Assembly (NCBI GenBank): GCA_024684455.1 | Contig: JAIKWU010000013.1 | Coordinates: 1-64,000 of the forward strand | Direction: 5' to 3' | DNA: 64,000 nucleotides | Source: Bacteroidaceae bacterium | Lineage (GTDB): Bacteria; Bacteroidota; Bacteroidia; Bacteroidales; Bacteroidaceae | Shown: piece after piece, positions 8,200 through 16,495 of the stretch | Layout of the letters: each line of letters begins with the position of its first letter | Position numbering within the stretch: the first letter of the stretch is position 1 | Position numbers and translations under genes: made by a program | Notes under the pieces: model-generated | The model's database searches: none | Seen by the model: only the letters and a program-made list of their open reading frames with translations | What the model was told of the DNA's origin: nothing

Positions 8200-8763
8200 T
8201 TATCTTAAGAATTCGCTGACTATTTCGAGGGCTTGGGCTTCGGCCGTTGCGAGATCGTCGTTGACAATCTGTCGGTCGAACTCAGGCGCACGAGAGATTT
8301 CGTACTCGGCACGGTCCAATCGTTTTTGAATCTTCTCGGGCGTTTCGGTACCGCGCTTTTCGAGGCGTTCACGAAGGGCTTCGATGCTGGGCGGCAGGAT
8401 GAAGAGTGCAAGGGCACGGTCCTTGAAATAGTCCTTGATACGCAAGCCGCCGTTCACATCGACATCGAACACGATGTTGTGGCCCTCACTGAGTTGTCCT
8501 TCCACCTGTTCTTTCAGCGTTCCGTATTTCTGTCCTGCATACACCTGCTCCCATTCGATGAAGGCATCCTCATCAATCTTCTTCTGAAACTCTTCCTCTG
8601 TCAAAAAGAAATACTCCACACCATCATGTTCCTCGCCACGAGGAGCCCTTGTTGTCGCAGAGATGGAGAACCCAAACTGAACTCCCTGCTCACGCAAATA
8701 CTGGATAATCGTCGATTTCCCTGTACCACTCGGCGCACAGACAATCAAAACTTTCCCTTTCAT
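8200..8763 (-). CDS. gmk: Guanylate kinase
   Basis: Phosphorylates GMP to GDP with ATP. The 187-residue length is normal. The P-loop is APSGTGKST (residues 10-18). The GMP-binding region shows SATTRAPRGEE and the following DGVEYFF, and ILPPS with RLEKRGTET forms the lid region. It is the middle gene of yicC-gmk-nadD, with one nucleotide between yicC's stop and its ATG and 3 nt before nadD. It is a housekeeping gene with nothing unusual. Confidence 0.97.
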   Translation of the reverse strand: MKGKVLIVCAPSGTGKSTIIQYLREQGVQFGFSISATTRAPRGEEHDGVEYFFLTEEEFQKKIDEDAFIEWEQVYAGQKYGTLKEQVEGQLSEGHNIVFDVDVNGGLRIKDYFKDRALALFILPPSIEALRERLEKRGTETPEKIQKRLDRAEYEISRAPEFDRQIVNDDLATAEAQALEIVSEFLR

Positions 8764-8764
8764 A

Positions 8765-9652
8765 TTACATCACGTTCAAAACTTGTTCCTTGATTTGTTC
8801 CAGTTCGTCTTTCATGCGAACAACGATGTTCTGCATCTCCGCCTGATTGCTTTTGGAACCTGTGGTGTTGATTTCGCGCCCCATTTCCTGAGCGATAAAA
8901 CCAAGTTTTTTACCTTGTCCGTGACCGTCGCGCATGGTTTCGCGGAAATAGTTGAGGTGGTTGCGCAGACGCTGCTTTTCCTCGTTGATGTCGAGTTTCT
9001 CGATGTAGTAAATCATCTCCTGCTCAAGGCGGTTGCGGTCGAAATCAACACCCGCAACCTTCTGCAGCCCGTCCATGATGCGCTGACGGATTTTCTCCAC
9101 TCGCTGCTGTTCGTAGGGCTCGATGCTCTGAAGTAGGGCTTCGATGTTATCGACCTTCTCGTTGAATTTCTTCTCGAGGGCAGCACCTTCCTGACGGCGG
9201 AAGTCCATGAGACGGCCGACGGCTTCCTCGACAGCACCACGTGTCACCGCCCATTCTTCGTCGCTAAGTTCTTCGACCTCGACGGTCGTGAGGGCATCGG
9301 GCAGTCGCAGCAGGGTTTTCATCCAGTCCTCGGCACGCAAGTCGCCTTGATAGAGGCCGATTTCCTGACGCAGTTCATCAATTTGGCGGAAATAGTCCTT
9401 CACGACGCCGCGGTTGATGGGCGTGGCGAGTTGTGCCTCGCTCTTTTCGACCCACAGCGAGAAATCCACCTTGCCTCGTTCCAATTGGCTGGCAATCAGT
9501 TGGCGGATTTCCATTTCCTTCTCACGGTAGATAGGTGCGATACGTGTCGAGAGGTCGAGTGCCTTGCTGTTCAACGATTTCACCTCCACATGTATTTTCT
9601 TTCCCTGGTATGTGGCCACACTCTTCCCGTAGCCCGTCATTGAGAGTATCAT
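8765..9652 (-). CDS. yicC: YicC-family endoribonuclease
   Basis: A 295-residue protein beginning MILSMTGYGKS, the typical YicC start. The frame stays open for 38 codons upstream (to 9766), but that part has no similarity to the family and would cross the promoter, so 9652 is chosen. Other hallmarks are EVKSLNSKALDLSTRIAP and the C-terminal GKKLGFIAQEMGREINTTGSK. YicC proteins (N-terminal YicC and C-terminal DUF1732 domains) act as RNases in E. coli and Bacillus. It heads the operon with gmk and nadD, an arrangement known from many bacteria. Confidence 0.93.
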   Translation of the reverse strand: MILSMTGYGKSVATYQGKKIHVEVKSLNSKALDLSTRIAPIYREKEMEIRQLIASQLERGKVDFSLWVEKSEAQLATPINRGVVKDYFRQIDELRQEIGLYQGDLRAEDWMKTLLRLPDALTTVEVEELSDEEWAVTRGAVEEAVGRLMDFRRQEGAALEKKFNEKVDNIEALLQSIEPYEQQRVEKIRQRIMDGLQKVAGVDFDRNRLEQEMIYYIEKLDINEEKQRLRNHLNYFRETMRDGHGQGKKLGFIAQEMGREINTTGSKSNQAEMQNIVVRMKDELEQIKEQVLNVM

Positions 9653-9675
9653 ATTGTTAAAGATTGATGACTGTG

Positions 9676-9683
9676 CAAAGATA
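9676..9683 (-). promoter_or_regulatory. Putative -7 box for yicC-gmk-nadD
   Basis: TATCTTTG on the minus strand, 23 bp before the yicC ATG, matches TAnnTTTG. A good -33 TTTG is not evident at the expected distance. Confidence 0.5.
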
Positions 9684-9822
9684 CTGTTTTTTTTGCAGAT
9701 ACGCATTATTTGTGGCGGAAAAATTATTTTTTCCATGCATAGTGCAAAGTTTCGTCTGCACTTCATTTTCTTATAAAATGCAAATAAATCGGCTTTCGTT
9801 TTCGCATCCGCAAAAAATTAAC

Positions 9823-9830
9823 TACCTTTG
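9823..9830 (+). promoter_or_regulatory. Putative -7 box for the tsaB-rseP operon
   Basis: TACCTTTG, followed by C, lies 21 bp before the tsaB ATG. A TTTTCG at about 9798-9803 is at the right distance for the -33 element. Together with the box at 9676 it accounts for the divergent 199-bp gap between yicC and tsaB. Confidence 0.6.
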
Positions 9831-9851
9831 CAAATCAATTGAATCGAATCA

Positions 9852-10547
9852 ATGTCTTGCATACTGCATATTGAGACAGCGACGGATGCATGTTCCGTGG
9901 CTGTGAGTGAGGACGGACAGACCATTTTCCAAAAGGAGGCCAAGGGCGGAGCGACGCAGGCACAATGCCTGGGCTCGATGGTCGATGAGGCTTTGTCGTT
10001 CACCGACAGCCATGCCATACCGTTCGATGCCGTCAGCGTGAGTTGTGGTCCTGGATCATACACGGGGCTGCGCATTGGTGTGTCGATGGCAAAGGGGGTG
10101 TGCTACGGGCGCAGCCTGCCACTCATCGCCCTGCCGACGCTCGAGGTGATGTCGGTGCCGGTACTCCTGCTGCACGACGACCTGCCCGACGACGCACTGC
10201 TCTGTCCGATGATCGACGCACGTCGGATGGAGGTCTATTGTGCCTTCTATACACGTGCGCTGCAAACCGTGCGCCAGACGGAGGCGGTGGTAATCGACGG
10301 TGAAAGTTTCCGCGACCTGCTCGAGGCACACCCCATCTGGTTCTTCGGCGGCGGTGCCGAGAAGTGCAAGGATGTGATTCAGCACCCCAACGCCCACTTC
10401 ATCGACGGCATCCGTCCGCTGGCCAAGTACATGGCTCCGCTGGCAGAACGCCGTCACGCCAATGCTGACTTCGTCGATGTCGCCTACTTCGAGCCCTTCT
10501 ACCTCAAGGAGTTCGTGGCGACGGTGAGTAAAAAGAAAATCATTTGA
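9852..10547 (+). CDS. tsaB: tRNA threonylcarbamoyladenosine biosynthesis protein TsaB
   Basis: Partner of TsaD and TsaE in making the t6A37 modification of ANN-decoding tRNAs. The 231-residue protein has the ASKHA-fold phosphate motif near the N-terminus (ILHIETATDACSVAV). It also has the family hallmark GPGSYTGLRIGVSMAKG (about residues 64-80). The usual TsaB length is about 220-240. It is the first gene of a tight six-gene plus-strand run (tsaB, DUF4290, murA, rimM, dxr, rseP) with gaps of 1-20 nt or overlaps. Confidence 0.95.
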   Translation: MSCILHIETATDACSVAVSEDGQTIFQKEAKGGATQAQCLGSMVDEALSFTDSHAIPFDAVSVSCGPGSYTGLRIGVSMAKGVCYGRSLPLIALPTLEVMSVPVLLLHDDLPDDALLCPMIDARRMEVYCAFYTRALQTVRQTEAVVIDGESFRDLLEAHPIWFFGGGAEKCKDVIQHPNAHFIDGIRPLAKYMAPLAERRHANADFVDVAYFEPFYLKEFVATVSKKKII

Positions 10548-10554
10548 CTAAGAT

Positions 10555-11163
10555 ATGACAACTGTTGACTACAACACCCAGCGCACTCAATTGCTGCTGC
10601 CCGAATACGGCCGCTGCATCCAGCAGATGGTCGAGCACGCCAAGACCATCGACGACCGCGACGAGCGCCTGCGCTGTGCCAACACCATCGTCCAACTCAT
10701 GGCTGGCATGGTGAAGCAGCACGGCGACGCAGAAGAGTTCCGCAAGAAACTCTGGAATCATCTCGCCGCCATTGCCAACTACGAACTCGACATCGACTAT
10801 CCCGTCGAAATCGAACGGCTGGAGGACACTCGTACCCAACACGAAAGCATTCCATATCCTCAAAAGCGCATTGCCCGCCGACACTACGGCGCCATCGTGG
10901 AAGCCCTCACACAGAAACTCGCCGATATCGAAGACGAGCAGGAACGTATGGCTCTTACCACTCAGGTGGCCAACCAGATGAAGCGTGACCTGGCCCGTTG
11001 GAACAAGGACGCCGTCAACAACGACAAGGTGCTCGACGACATTTTCCAATACACCGATGGCCGCATCGGGCTCCACCCCGAAGACATCCACCTGCTGAGC
11101 GACGCCGAAATTCTCAGCAGCGTGCAGCAGCAGAACATGGGTAAGAAAAAGAAAAGAAAGTAA
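10555..11163 (+). CDS. DUF4290 family protein
   Basis: A 202-residue, highly charged, mostly helical cytoplasmic protein that begins TTVDYNTQRTQLLLPEYGR and ends in a basic tail (KKKKRK). I recognise it as DUF4290, a conserved Bacteroidota family of unknown function that is commonly found directly upstream of murA. It lies 7 nt after tsaB and 1 nt before murA. The basic tail suggests nucleic-acid or ribosome contact, which is inference only. Confidence 0.85.
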   Translation: MTTVDYNTQRTQLLLPEYGRCIQQMVEHAKTIDDRDERLRCANTIVQLMAGMVKQHGDAEEFRKKLWNHLAAIANYELDIDYPVEIERLEDTRTQHESIPYPQKRIARRHYGAIVEALTQKLADIEDEQERMALTTQVANQMKRDLARWNKDAVNNDKVLDDIFQYTDGRIGLHPEDIHLLSDAEILSSVQQQNMGKKKKRK

Positions 11164-11164
11164 G

Positions 11165-12472
11165 ATGGCTAAATTCATCATAGAAGGCGGGCATCCGCTC
11201 AACGGTATCATCACGCCGAAAGGTGCGAAAAACGAGGCTCTCGAAGTTATCTGTGCCGTACTACTAACGAGCGAGCCAGTCATCATGCGCAACGTTCCTA
11301 ACATCCTCGACGTCTGCAATCTGATTGGGCTGCTCGGACGCATGGGAGTGAGTACCAAGCAAATAGGCGAAAGCGACTGGCAGTTCCAGGCCGATACGCT
11401 CGACATGGACTATCTTCAAAGCGAAGAGTTCATCCAGCGATGTGCAGCCCTGCGTGGCTCCATCCTGCTGATGGGTCCACTGATGGGACGTTACCACCAT
11501 GCCTCCGTAGCAAAACCAGGCGGTGACCAAATCGGACGCCGACGCCTCGACACCCACTTCATCGGCATTCAGGAACTGGGCGCACGTCTCACTTACAATC
11601 AAGGCAGAGGCACCTACGACCTCGAAGCCGAACGACTCACAGGCAAATACATGCTGCTCGACGAGGCCTCCGTGACAGGTACGGCCAACATCATCATGGC
11701 AGCCGTGCTGGCAGAAGGCACCACCATCATCTACAACGCAGCCTGCGAGCCTTACATCCAGCAACTGTGCCGTATGCTCAACCGCATGGGTGCCCGCATC
11801 AGCGGCATTGCCTCCAACCGTCTCACCATTGAAGGCGTCAGCGAACTACACGGCACAGAACACACCATCCTGCCCGACATGATTGAGGTGGGTAGTTTCA
11901 TCGGCATGGCCGCCATGACCGCCAGCGAACTGACCATCAAGAACACGTCGTTCGACAATCTCGGCATCATCCCCGACATGTACCAGCGACTGGGCATCCG
12001 TATGGAACGCCGTGGCGACGACATCTACATACCCGCACAGGAACACTACGAGGTGGAGAGTTTCATGGACGGCAGCATCATGTCGTTCAGCGACGCACCC
12101 TGGCCAGGACTGACTCCCGACCTGCTCAGCGTCTTTCTGGTCGTGGCGACACAGGCCAAAGGCAGCGTGCTCATTCACCAGAAGATGTTCGAGAGCCGTT
12201 TGTTCTTCGTCGATAAGCTCATCGACATGGGCGCACAGATTATCCTCTGTGACCCTCACCGCGCCGTTGTCGTCGGCCACGACCGACGCTTCTCGCTGCG
12301 AGGCATACGCATGACTTCGCCCGACATCCGTGCTGGCATCGCCCTGCTCATCGCTGCCCTTAGCGCAAAGGGAACGAGCACCATCAGCAACATCGAGCAA
12401 ATCGACCGTGGCTATGAGAACATCGAAGGCCGACTCGTAGCACTCGGTGCCCATATCACCCGTGTGAACTGA
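11165..12472 (+). CDS. murA: UDP-N-acetylglucosamine 1-carboxyvinyltransferase (Asp-type)
   Basis: Transfers enolpyruvate from PEP to UDP-GlcNAc, the first committed step of peptidoglycan synthesis. At 435 residues it has the usual length. The opening GGHPLNGIITPKGAKNEAL is the conserved Lys-Asn substrate loop, and the domain pair is complete to the C-terminus. The catalytic-loop cysteine of the E. coli enzyme (PGGC) is aspartate here: PGGDQIGRRRLDTH, D121. In Mycobacterium the same change makes MurA insensitive to fosfomycin. It sits in the tsaB-rseP operon, 4 nt before rimM. Confidence 0.96.
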   Translation: MAKFIIEGGHPLNGIITPKGAKNEALEVICAVLLTSEPVIMRNVPNILDVCNLIGLLGRMGVSTKQIGESDWQFQADTLDMDYLQSEEFIQRCAALRGSILLMGPLMGRYHHASVAKPGGDQIGRRRLDTHFIGIQELGARLTYNQGRGTYDLEAERLTGKYMLLDEASVTGTANIIMAAVLAEGTTIIYNAACEPYIQQLCRMLNRMGARISGIASNRLTIEGVSELHGTEHTILPDMIEVGSFIGMAAMTASELTIKNTSFDNLGIIPDMYQRLGIRMERRGDDIYIPAQEHYEVESFMDGSIMSFSDAPWPGLTPDLLSVFLVVATQAKGSVLIHQKMFESRLFFVDKLIDMGAQIILCDPHRAVVVGHDRRFSLRGIRMTSPDIRAGIALLIAALSAKGTSTISNIEQIDRGYENIEGRLVALGAHITRVN

Positions 12473-12475
12473 CCG

Positions 12476-13000
12476 ATGATACGCTACGACGACGTTTATC
12501 AGATAGGGTGCATCTCGAAGACCCACGCCCTGCGCGGCGAGGTGGTCATGCACATCACCGATGACATCTTTGACCGCACGGATAGCGACTATGTCATTGT
12601 CGAAGTCGATGGCATCCTCGTGCCTTTCTTCATCGAGGAATACCGCTTCCGCAGCGACAGTTCGGTGCTGATGAAATTCGACGACATTGACACCGCCGAC
12701 CAGGCGCAGCGTCTCGTCGGGTGTCGTGTGTACTTCGAGAAGTCGAAAGCCGCCGAAAGCGGTGAGGACGAACTCTCCCTCAACTACTTCATCGGTTTCC
12801 AGATGCTGGACGAGAACGGTACACCCATCGGCACGGTGCAGGACATTGACGACCACACCGAGAACTGGCTCTTCATCGTCACCCGTCCCGACGGAAAAGA
12901 AGTACTCATTCCTGCCCATGAAGAGTTGATTACAGACATTAACCATGAGGCAAAGACGCTGACCATGTCTTTGCCCGAAGGACTTTTAGAATTAGTATGA
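12476..13000 (+). CDS. rimM: 16S rRNA processing protein RimM
   Basis: Helps maturation of the 30S head and binds ribosomal protein S19. The 174-residue protein has an N-terminal RimM barrel with IGCISKTHALRGEVVMHI. The C-terminal PRC-barrel includes GTVQDIDDHTENWLFIV and EVLIPAHEELI. It overlaps the dxr start by 4 nt (ATGA, 12997-13000), so the two are translationally coupled. Confidence 0.95.
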   Translation: MIRYDDVYQIGCISKTHALRGEVVMHITDDIFDRTDSDYVIVEVDGILVPFFIEEYRFRSDSSVLMKFDDIDTADQAQRLVGCRVYFEKSKAAESGEDELSLNYFIGFQMLDENGTPIGTVQDIDDHTENWLFIVTRPDGKEVLIPAHEELITDINHEAKTLTMSLPEGLLELV

Positions 13001-14136
13001 AACGAATAGCAATACTGGGTTCAACAGGGTCGATAGGCACTCAGGCTCTCGACGTGATAGAGCAGCACAGCGACCTGTTTGAAGCCTACGTGCTGACCGC
13101 CAACAACAACGTTGAACTGCTGGTGGAGCAGGCGCGGCATTTCCAGCCAGAAATCGTCGTCATCGCCAACGAACAGCACTATGACACGGTGCAGCGTGCC
13201 CTCTCCAACTTGCCGATTAAAGTGTATGCAGGAGCCGACGCACTGTGCGACGTCGTGCAGGACGAAAGTGTGGACATTGTGCTGGCGTCGATGGTCGGCT
13301 TTGCAGGACTCCGCCCGACGATCAGTGCCATCCGCGCGAAGAAGGTGATTGCGCTGGCTAACAAGGAAACCCTCGTCGTGGCCGGTGAACTCATCAACCG
13401 TCTCGCCGACGAGAACCAAGTGCCTATCCTGCCTGTTGACAGTGAACACAGTGCCCTCTTCCAATGTCTAGAACGTGGCAACCGCATCGAGCGAATCCTA
13501 CTCACGGCAAGCGGCGGACCCTTCCGCACGTTTTCCAACGATAAACTCCGCACGGTGACGAAAGCCCAGGCACTCGCCCACCCCACTTGGAATATGGGAG
13601 CAAAAATCACGATTGACAGTGCTACGATGATGAACAAGGGCTTCGAGGTCATTGAAGCCAAGTGGCTCTTCGGAGTGACACCCGAGCAGATACAAGTTGT
13701 TGTTCATCCGCAGAGCGTCATACACTCGATGGTACAATTTTCCGATGGTGCCGTCAAGGCGCAACTCGGAGTGCCCGACATGCGTCTGCCCATACAGTAC
13801 GCCTTCAGTTATCCACAGCGTCTGTCGCTGAATGCCGATCGCGTGGATTTCTTCCAACTTAAAGACCTCACCTTTGAGCGGCCCGACATGAAGCGTTTCC
13901 CCTGCTTGCAACTCGCCTACGACGCACTGGCGAAGGGTGGCAACATGCCTTGCATCGTCAATGCAGCCAACGAAATCGTCAACCGCGCCTTCATCGACGA
14001 CAAGATTGGTTTCTGCCGAATTGCCGAGGTGATTGCCGAAACCATGCAGCACATTCCCTTCTCGACGGATTCGTCGCTCGAGACCTACCTTGATACAGAC
14101 CGTGAAGCACGCGCCTATGCTGCTTCCATTCTCTAA
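12997..14136 (+). CDS. dxr: 1-deoxy-D-xylulose 5-phosphate reductoisomerase
   Basis: Converts DXP to MEP with NADPH, the second step of the non-mevalonate isoprenoid pathway. The 379-residue protein has the NADPH motif ILGSTGSIGTQALDV (residues 5-19), the metal and substrate motifs ANKETLVVAGE and PVDSEHSALFQCL, and the catalytic loop TASGGPFR. ispF, another enzyme of the same pathway, lies at 21218. Between rimM and rseP in an operon, a frequent Bacteroidales order. Confidence 0.97.
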   Translation: MKRIAILGSTGSIGTQALDVIEQHSDLFEAYVLTANNNVELLVEQARHFQPEIVVIANEQHYDTVQRALSNLPIKVYAGADALCDVVQDESVDIVLASMVGFAGLRPTISAIRAKKVIALANKETLVVAGELINRLADENQVPILPVDSEHSALFQCLERGNRIERILLTASGGPFRTFSNDKLRTVTKAQALAHPTWNMGAKITIDSATMMNKGFEVIEAKWLFGVTPEQIQVVVHPQSVIHSMVQFSDGAVKAQLGVPDMRLPIQYAFSYPQRLSLNADRVDFFQLKDLTFERPDMKRFPCLQLAYDALAKGGNMPCIVNAANEIVNRAFIDDKIGFCRIAEVIAETMQHIPFSTDSSLETYLDTDREARAYAASIL

Positions 14137-14156
14137 ACACATCAAAGACAATCCCA

Positions 14157-15656
14157 ATGGAAACAATCCTCATCAAAACCCTACAATTCCTTTTGTCCCT
14201 CAGTTTGCTCGTCGCCCTGCACGAAGGCGGTCACTTCCTGTTTGCCAAACTGTTCAAGACGCGCGTGAGCCGCTTCTACCTCTTTGCAAACTGGGGATTT
14301 CACATCTTCTCCACCTATGACGACTGGTTCCGCAAATTGTGCCACAAACCCCTCATCACCGAACGCGGCAACGAGGGACAGAACTTCTTCCAGTGGGTGA
14401 AGAACCAATACTTTGCCTTGACAGGGCAGAAGGACAAAATCAAGACCGAAAAAATCGGCAACAAGGTGTACAAACCTGAACACGGCACAGAATACGGCAT
14501 CGGCTGGCTGCCTATCGGCGGCTATGTCAGCATCCTCGGCATGATTGACGAGAATAACCAGAAACTATCTTCCGAACCCCAGCCCTGGGAGTTCCGCAGC
14601 AAACCCGCCTGGCAGCGGCTACTCATCATGCTCGGCGGCGTGCTGATGAACTTCCTCGTTGCCTTCATTATCTACGCCGGCGTACTCTACACGTGGGGGG
14701 AGAGTTATGTCAAGACCACCGACATGACCTACGGAATGAAGTTCAACGAGCAGGCGAAAGCCGACGGATTCTGCGACGGCGACCTCATCCTCGGCGTCGA
14801 TGATCAAACATTCGACGACTGGAACGTCAACCACCTCCGCGACCTCTCCAATGCCAACGTTGCCCACGTGCAGCGCGACGGAAAGCGTCTGGACATCACG
14901 CTCTCAGGCGAGATGAACCTGCTGGAGATGCTCGACGAGCCGCGCTACATCGACGTGCTCGTTCCGCTCAACATTGACAGCATCCTGCCCGAGTCGCCTG
15001 CCGAACGCATCGGACTGAAACCTGGCGACCTCATCGTCGGCATCAACGACGAAGTCATCAACGACTTCAACGACCTGCAGCAGAAACTCGCTGTGTTGCG
15101 CAACTCTGTCAACGAATCCTCCATGCACGCCGACAGCCTTCGCGCACGCACGATACGTTTGAATATTGAAGGGCACGCAGCACCCGACACAACCTTGCTG
15201 ACCCCCGACTTCACGCTCGGTTTCGTCAACAAGATGCCTGACTACAAGGTGACGACACGCGAATATGGTCTGCTCGAGAGCATCCCTGCCGGCGTCAGTT
15301 ATGCGGGCAACATCCTGGGCGGCTACGTCAACGACCTCAAGTACATCTTCACTAAGAAGGGAGCCCGTTCCGTAGGCGGATTTGTCACCATCGGCAACAT
15401 CTTCCCCGCCGAATGGGACTGGTATAAGTTCTGGATGCTCACAGCCCTGTTGAGCATCATCCTCGGTTTCATGAACGTGCTGCCCATCCCTGCCCTCGAC
15501 GGCGGACATGCCCTCTTTGCCCTCTACGAAATCGTCACAGGCCGCAAGCCCAGCGACAAGTTCCTCGAACGCGCACAGTACGTCGGCATGTTCCTGCTGC
15601 TCGCCCTGCTCATCTTTGCCAACCTCAACGACATACTCCGTCTTTTCGGCATCTGA
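14157..15656 (+). CDS. rseP: RseP-type site-2 zinc metalloprotease
   Basis: An intramembrane protease that cuts membrane-bound regulators such as anti-sigma factors. The zinc motif HEGGH (H22, E23, H26) lies in the first transmembrane helix, and the third ligand is in the C-terminal PIPALDGGH. A second hydrophobic segment (LMNFLVAFIIYAGVLY) is followed by PDZ-type sequence (PGDLIVGINDEVINDF). At 499 residues it is longer than the roughly 450 of E. coli RseP because of an insert after the first helix, which is usual in Bacteroidales. Two ECF sigma/anti-sigma pairs in this window are possible clients. It closes the tsaB operon. Confidence 0.93.
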   Translation: METILIKTLQFLLSLSLLVALHEGGHFLFAKLFKTRVSRFYLFANWGFHIFSTYDDWFRKLCHKPLITERGNEGQNFFQWVKNQYFALTGQKDKIKTEKIGNKVYKPEHGTEYGIGWLPIGGYVSILGMIDENNQKLSSEPQPWEFRSKPAWQRLLIMLGGVLMNFLVAFIIYAGVLYTWGESYVKTTDMTYGMKFNEQAKADGFCDGDLILGVDDQTFDDWNVNHLRDLSNANVAHVQRDGKRLDITLSGEMNLLEMLDEPRYIDVLVPLNIDSILPESPAERIGLKPGDLIVGINDEVINDFNDLQQKLAVLRNSVNESSMHADSLRARTIRLNIEGHAAPDTTLLTPDFTLGFVNKMPDYKVTTREYGLLESIPAGVSYAGNILGGYVNDLKYIFTKKGARSVGGFVTIGNIFPAEWDWYKFWMLTALLSIILGFMNVLPIPALDGGHALFALYEIVTGRKPSDKFLERAQYVGMFLLLALLIFANLNDILRLFGI

Positions 15657-15676
15657 CGCAGGTAGGCTGAAAGCCA

Positions 15677-15759
15677 CGCTAAGCACTTGACGTTCATACG
15701 CTAAGCACTTGGCGTCGTCACGCTAAGCACTTGGCGTGAATTTTCCAAGCACTTGGCAT
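15677..15759. repeat. Four-unit 22-bp-phased palindrome array, family B (copy B1)
   Basis: Seventeen-base units start at 15677, 15699, 15721 and 15743, exactly 22 bp apart: CGCTAAGCACTTGACGT, CGCTAAGCACTTGGCGT, the same again, and a degenerate last unit TTCCAAGCACTTGGCAT. Each is an imperfect palindrome about CGCCAAG-CA-CTTGGCG. The 5-bp spacers differ. The array fills most of the gap between rseP and the FAA hydrolase gene. Confidence 0.9.
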
Positions 15760-15809
15760 TGCGAAAAATGTGAAGTGGATGACATCAAGAACCATCAAGC
15801 CCTATCGAC

Positions 15810-16424
15810 ATGAAAATACTCTGCGTAGGCATGAACTATGCCGCACACAATAATGAAATGAATCATTCGTTATTAAGAAAGGAGCCTGTCATCTTTGCAA
15901 AGCCCGATACGGCACTGCTTAGGACAGGACATCCGTTCTTTGTGCCCGACTTTGCAGAGCGTTTCGACCATGAGGCAGAAGTGGTCGTACGCATCTGTCG
16001 TTTGGGCAAGGACATTGCCGAACGCTTTGCCCACCGCTACTACGAAGAGGTGACGCTGGGCATTGACTTTACGGCACGCGACCTTCAGCACCGACTGCGC
16101 AGCGAAGGGCTTCCGTGGGAAGTGTCGAAGGCGTTCGATGGAAGTGCGGCGGTGGGCGAGTTTGTCCACAAAAGTGAACTGCCCGACATTCAGGACCTGC
16201 ACTTCCGCCTTGAGGTGGACGGCGAGACACGACAGGTGGGACACACTGCCGACATGTTGCATACGGTCGATCAGATCATTGCCTACTGCAGCCGCTTCTT
16301 CACCCTCCGCATGGGCGACCTCCTCTACACAGGCACACCCGCAGGCGTCGGACCTGTCCACGAGGGGCAGATGCTGACAGGATGGCTGGAAGACCGTCAG
16401 GTGATGAAGTTCAGGGTAAAATAA
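15810..16424 (+). CDS. Fumarylacetoacetate hydrolase family protein
   Basis: A 204-residue FAH-fold enzyme starting MKILCVGMNYAAHNNEM. It has the conserved FAKPDTALL, the metal ligands in FDHEAEVVVRI (the E-x-E pattern) and a later aspartate in LGIDFTARDLQ. GDLLYTGTPAGVGPV is the C-terminal substrate loop. The family includes acylpyruvate hydrolases and oxaloacetate decarboxylases/tautomerases, and sequence alone does not say which this is. It is preceded by palindrome array B1 and by no obvious TAnnTTTG box. Confidence 0.88.
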   Translation: MKILCVGMNYAAHNNEMNHSLLRKEPVIFAKPDTALLRTGHPFFVPDFAERFDHEAEVVVRICRLGKDIAERFAHRYYEEVTLGIDFTARDLQHRLRSEGLPWEVSKAFDGSAAVGEFVHKSELPDIQDLHFRLEVDGETRQVGHTADMLHTVDQIIAYCSRFFTLRMGDLLYTGTPAGVGPVHEGQMLTGWLEDRQVMKFRVK

Positions 16425-16495
16425 AGCCGCCAAGCCTGCTCCCAGCGAAAGGGAGGGCGAATTCAAAAACATTATTTTGACTCTATATAAGTGGT

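Noticed and set aside
11846..12946. Minus-strand open frame of 366 codons across murA and rimM
   Set aside because: It spans two clear plus-strand housekeeping genes and their junction and shows no motif.
15677..15759. Reading the 22-bp arrays as small CRISPR arrays
   Set aside because: Spacers are only 5-10 bp, the units are palindromic, the copy number is fixed at four and no cas genes are present.
16425..16465. CTCCCAGCGAAAGGGAG as another copy of the GACCC palindrome
   Set aside because: It lacks the GACCC/GGGTC ends and the second hairpin, so it is too degenerate to assign.
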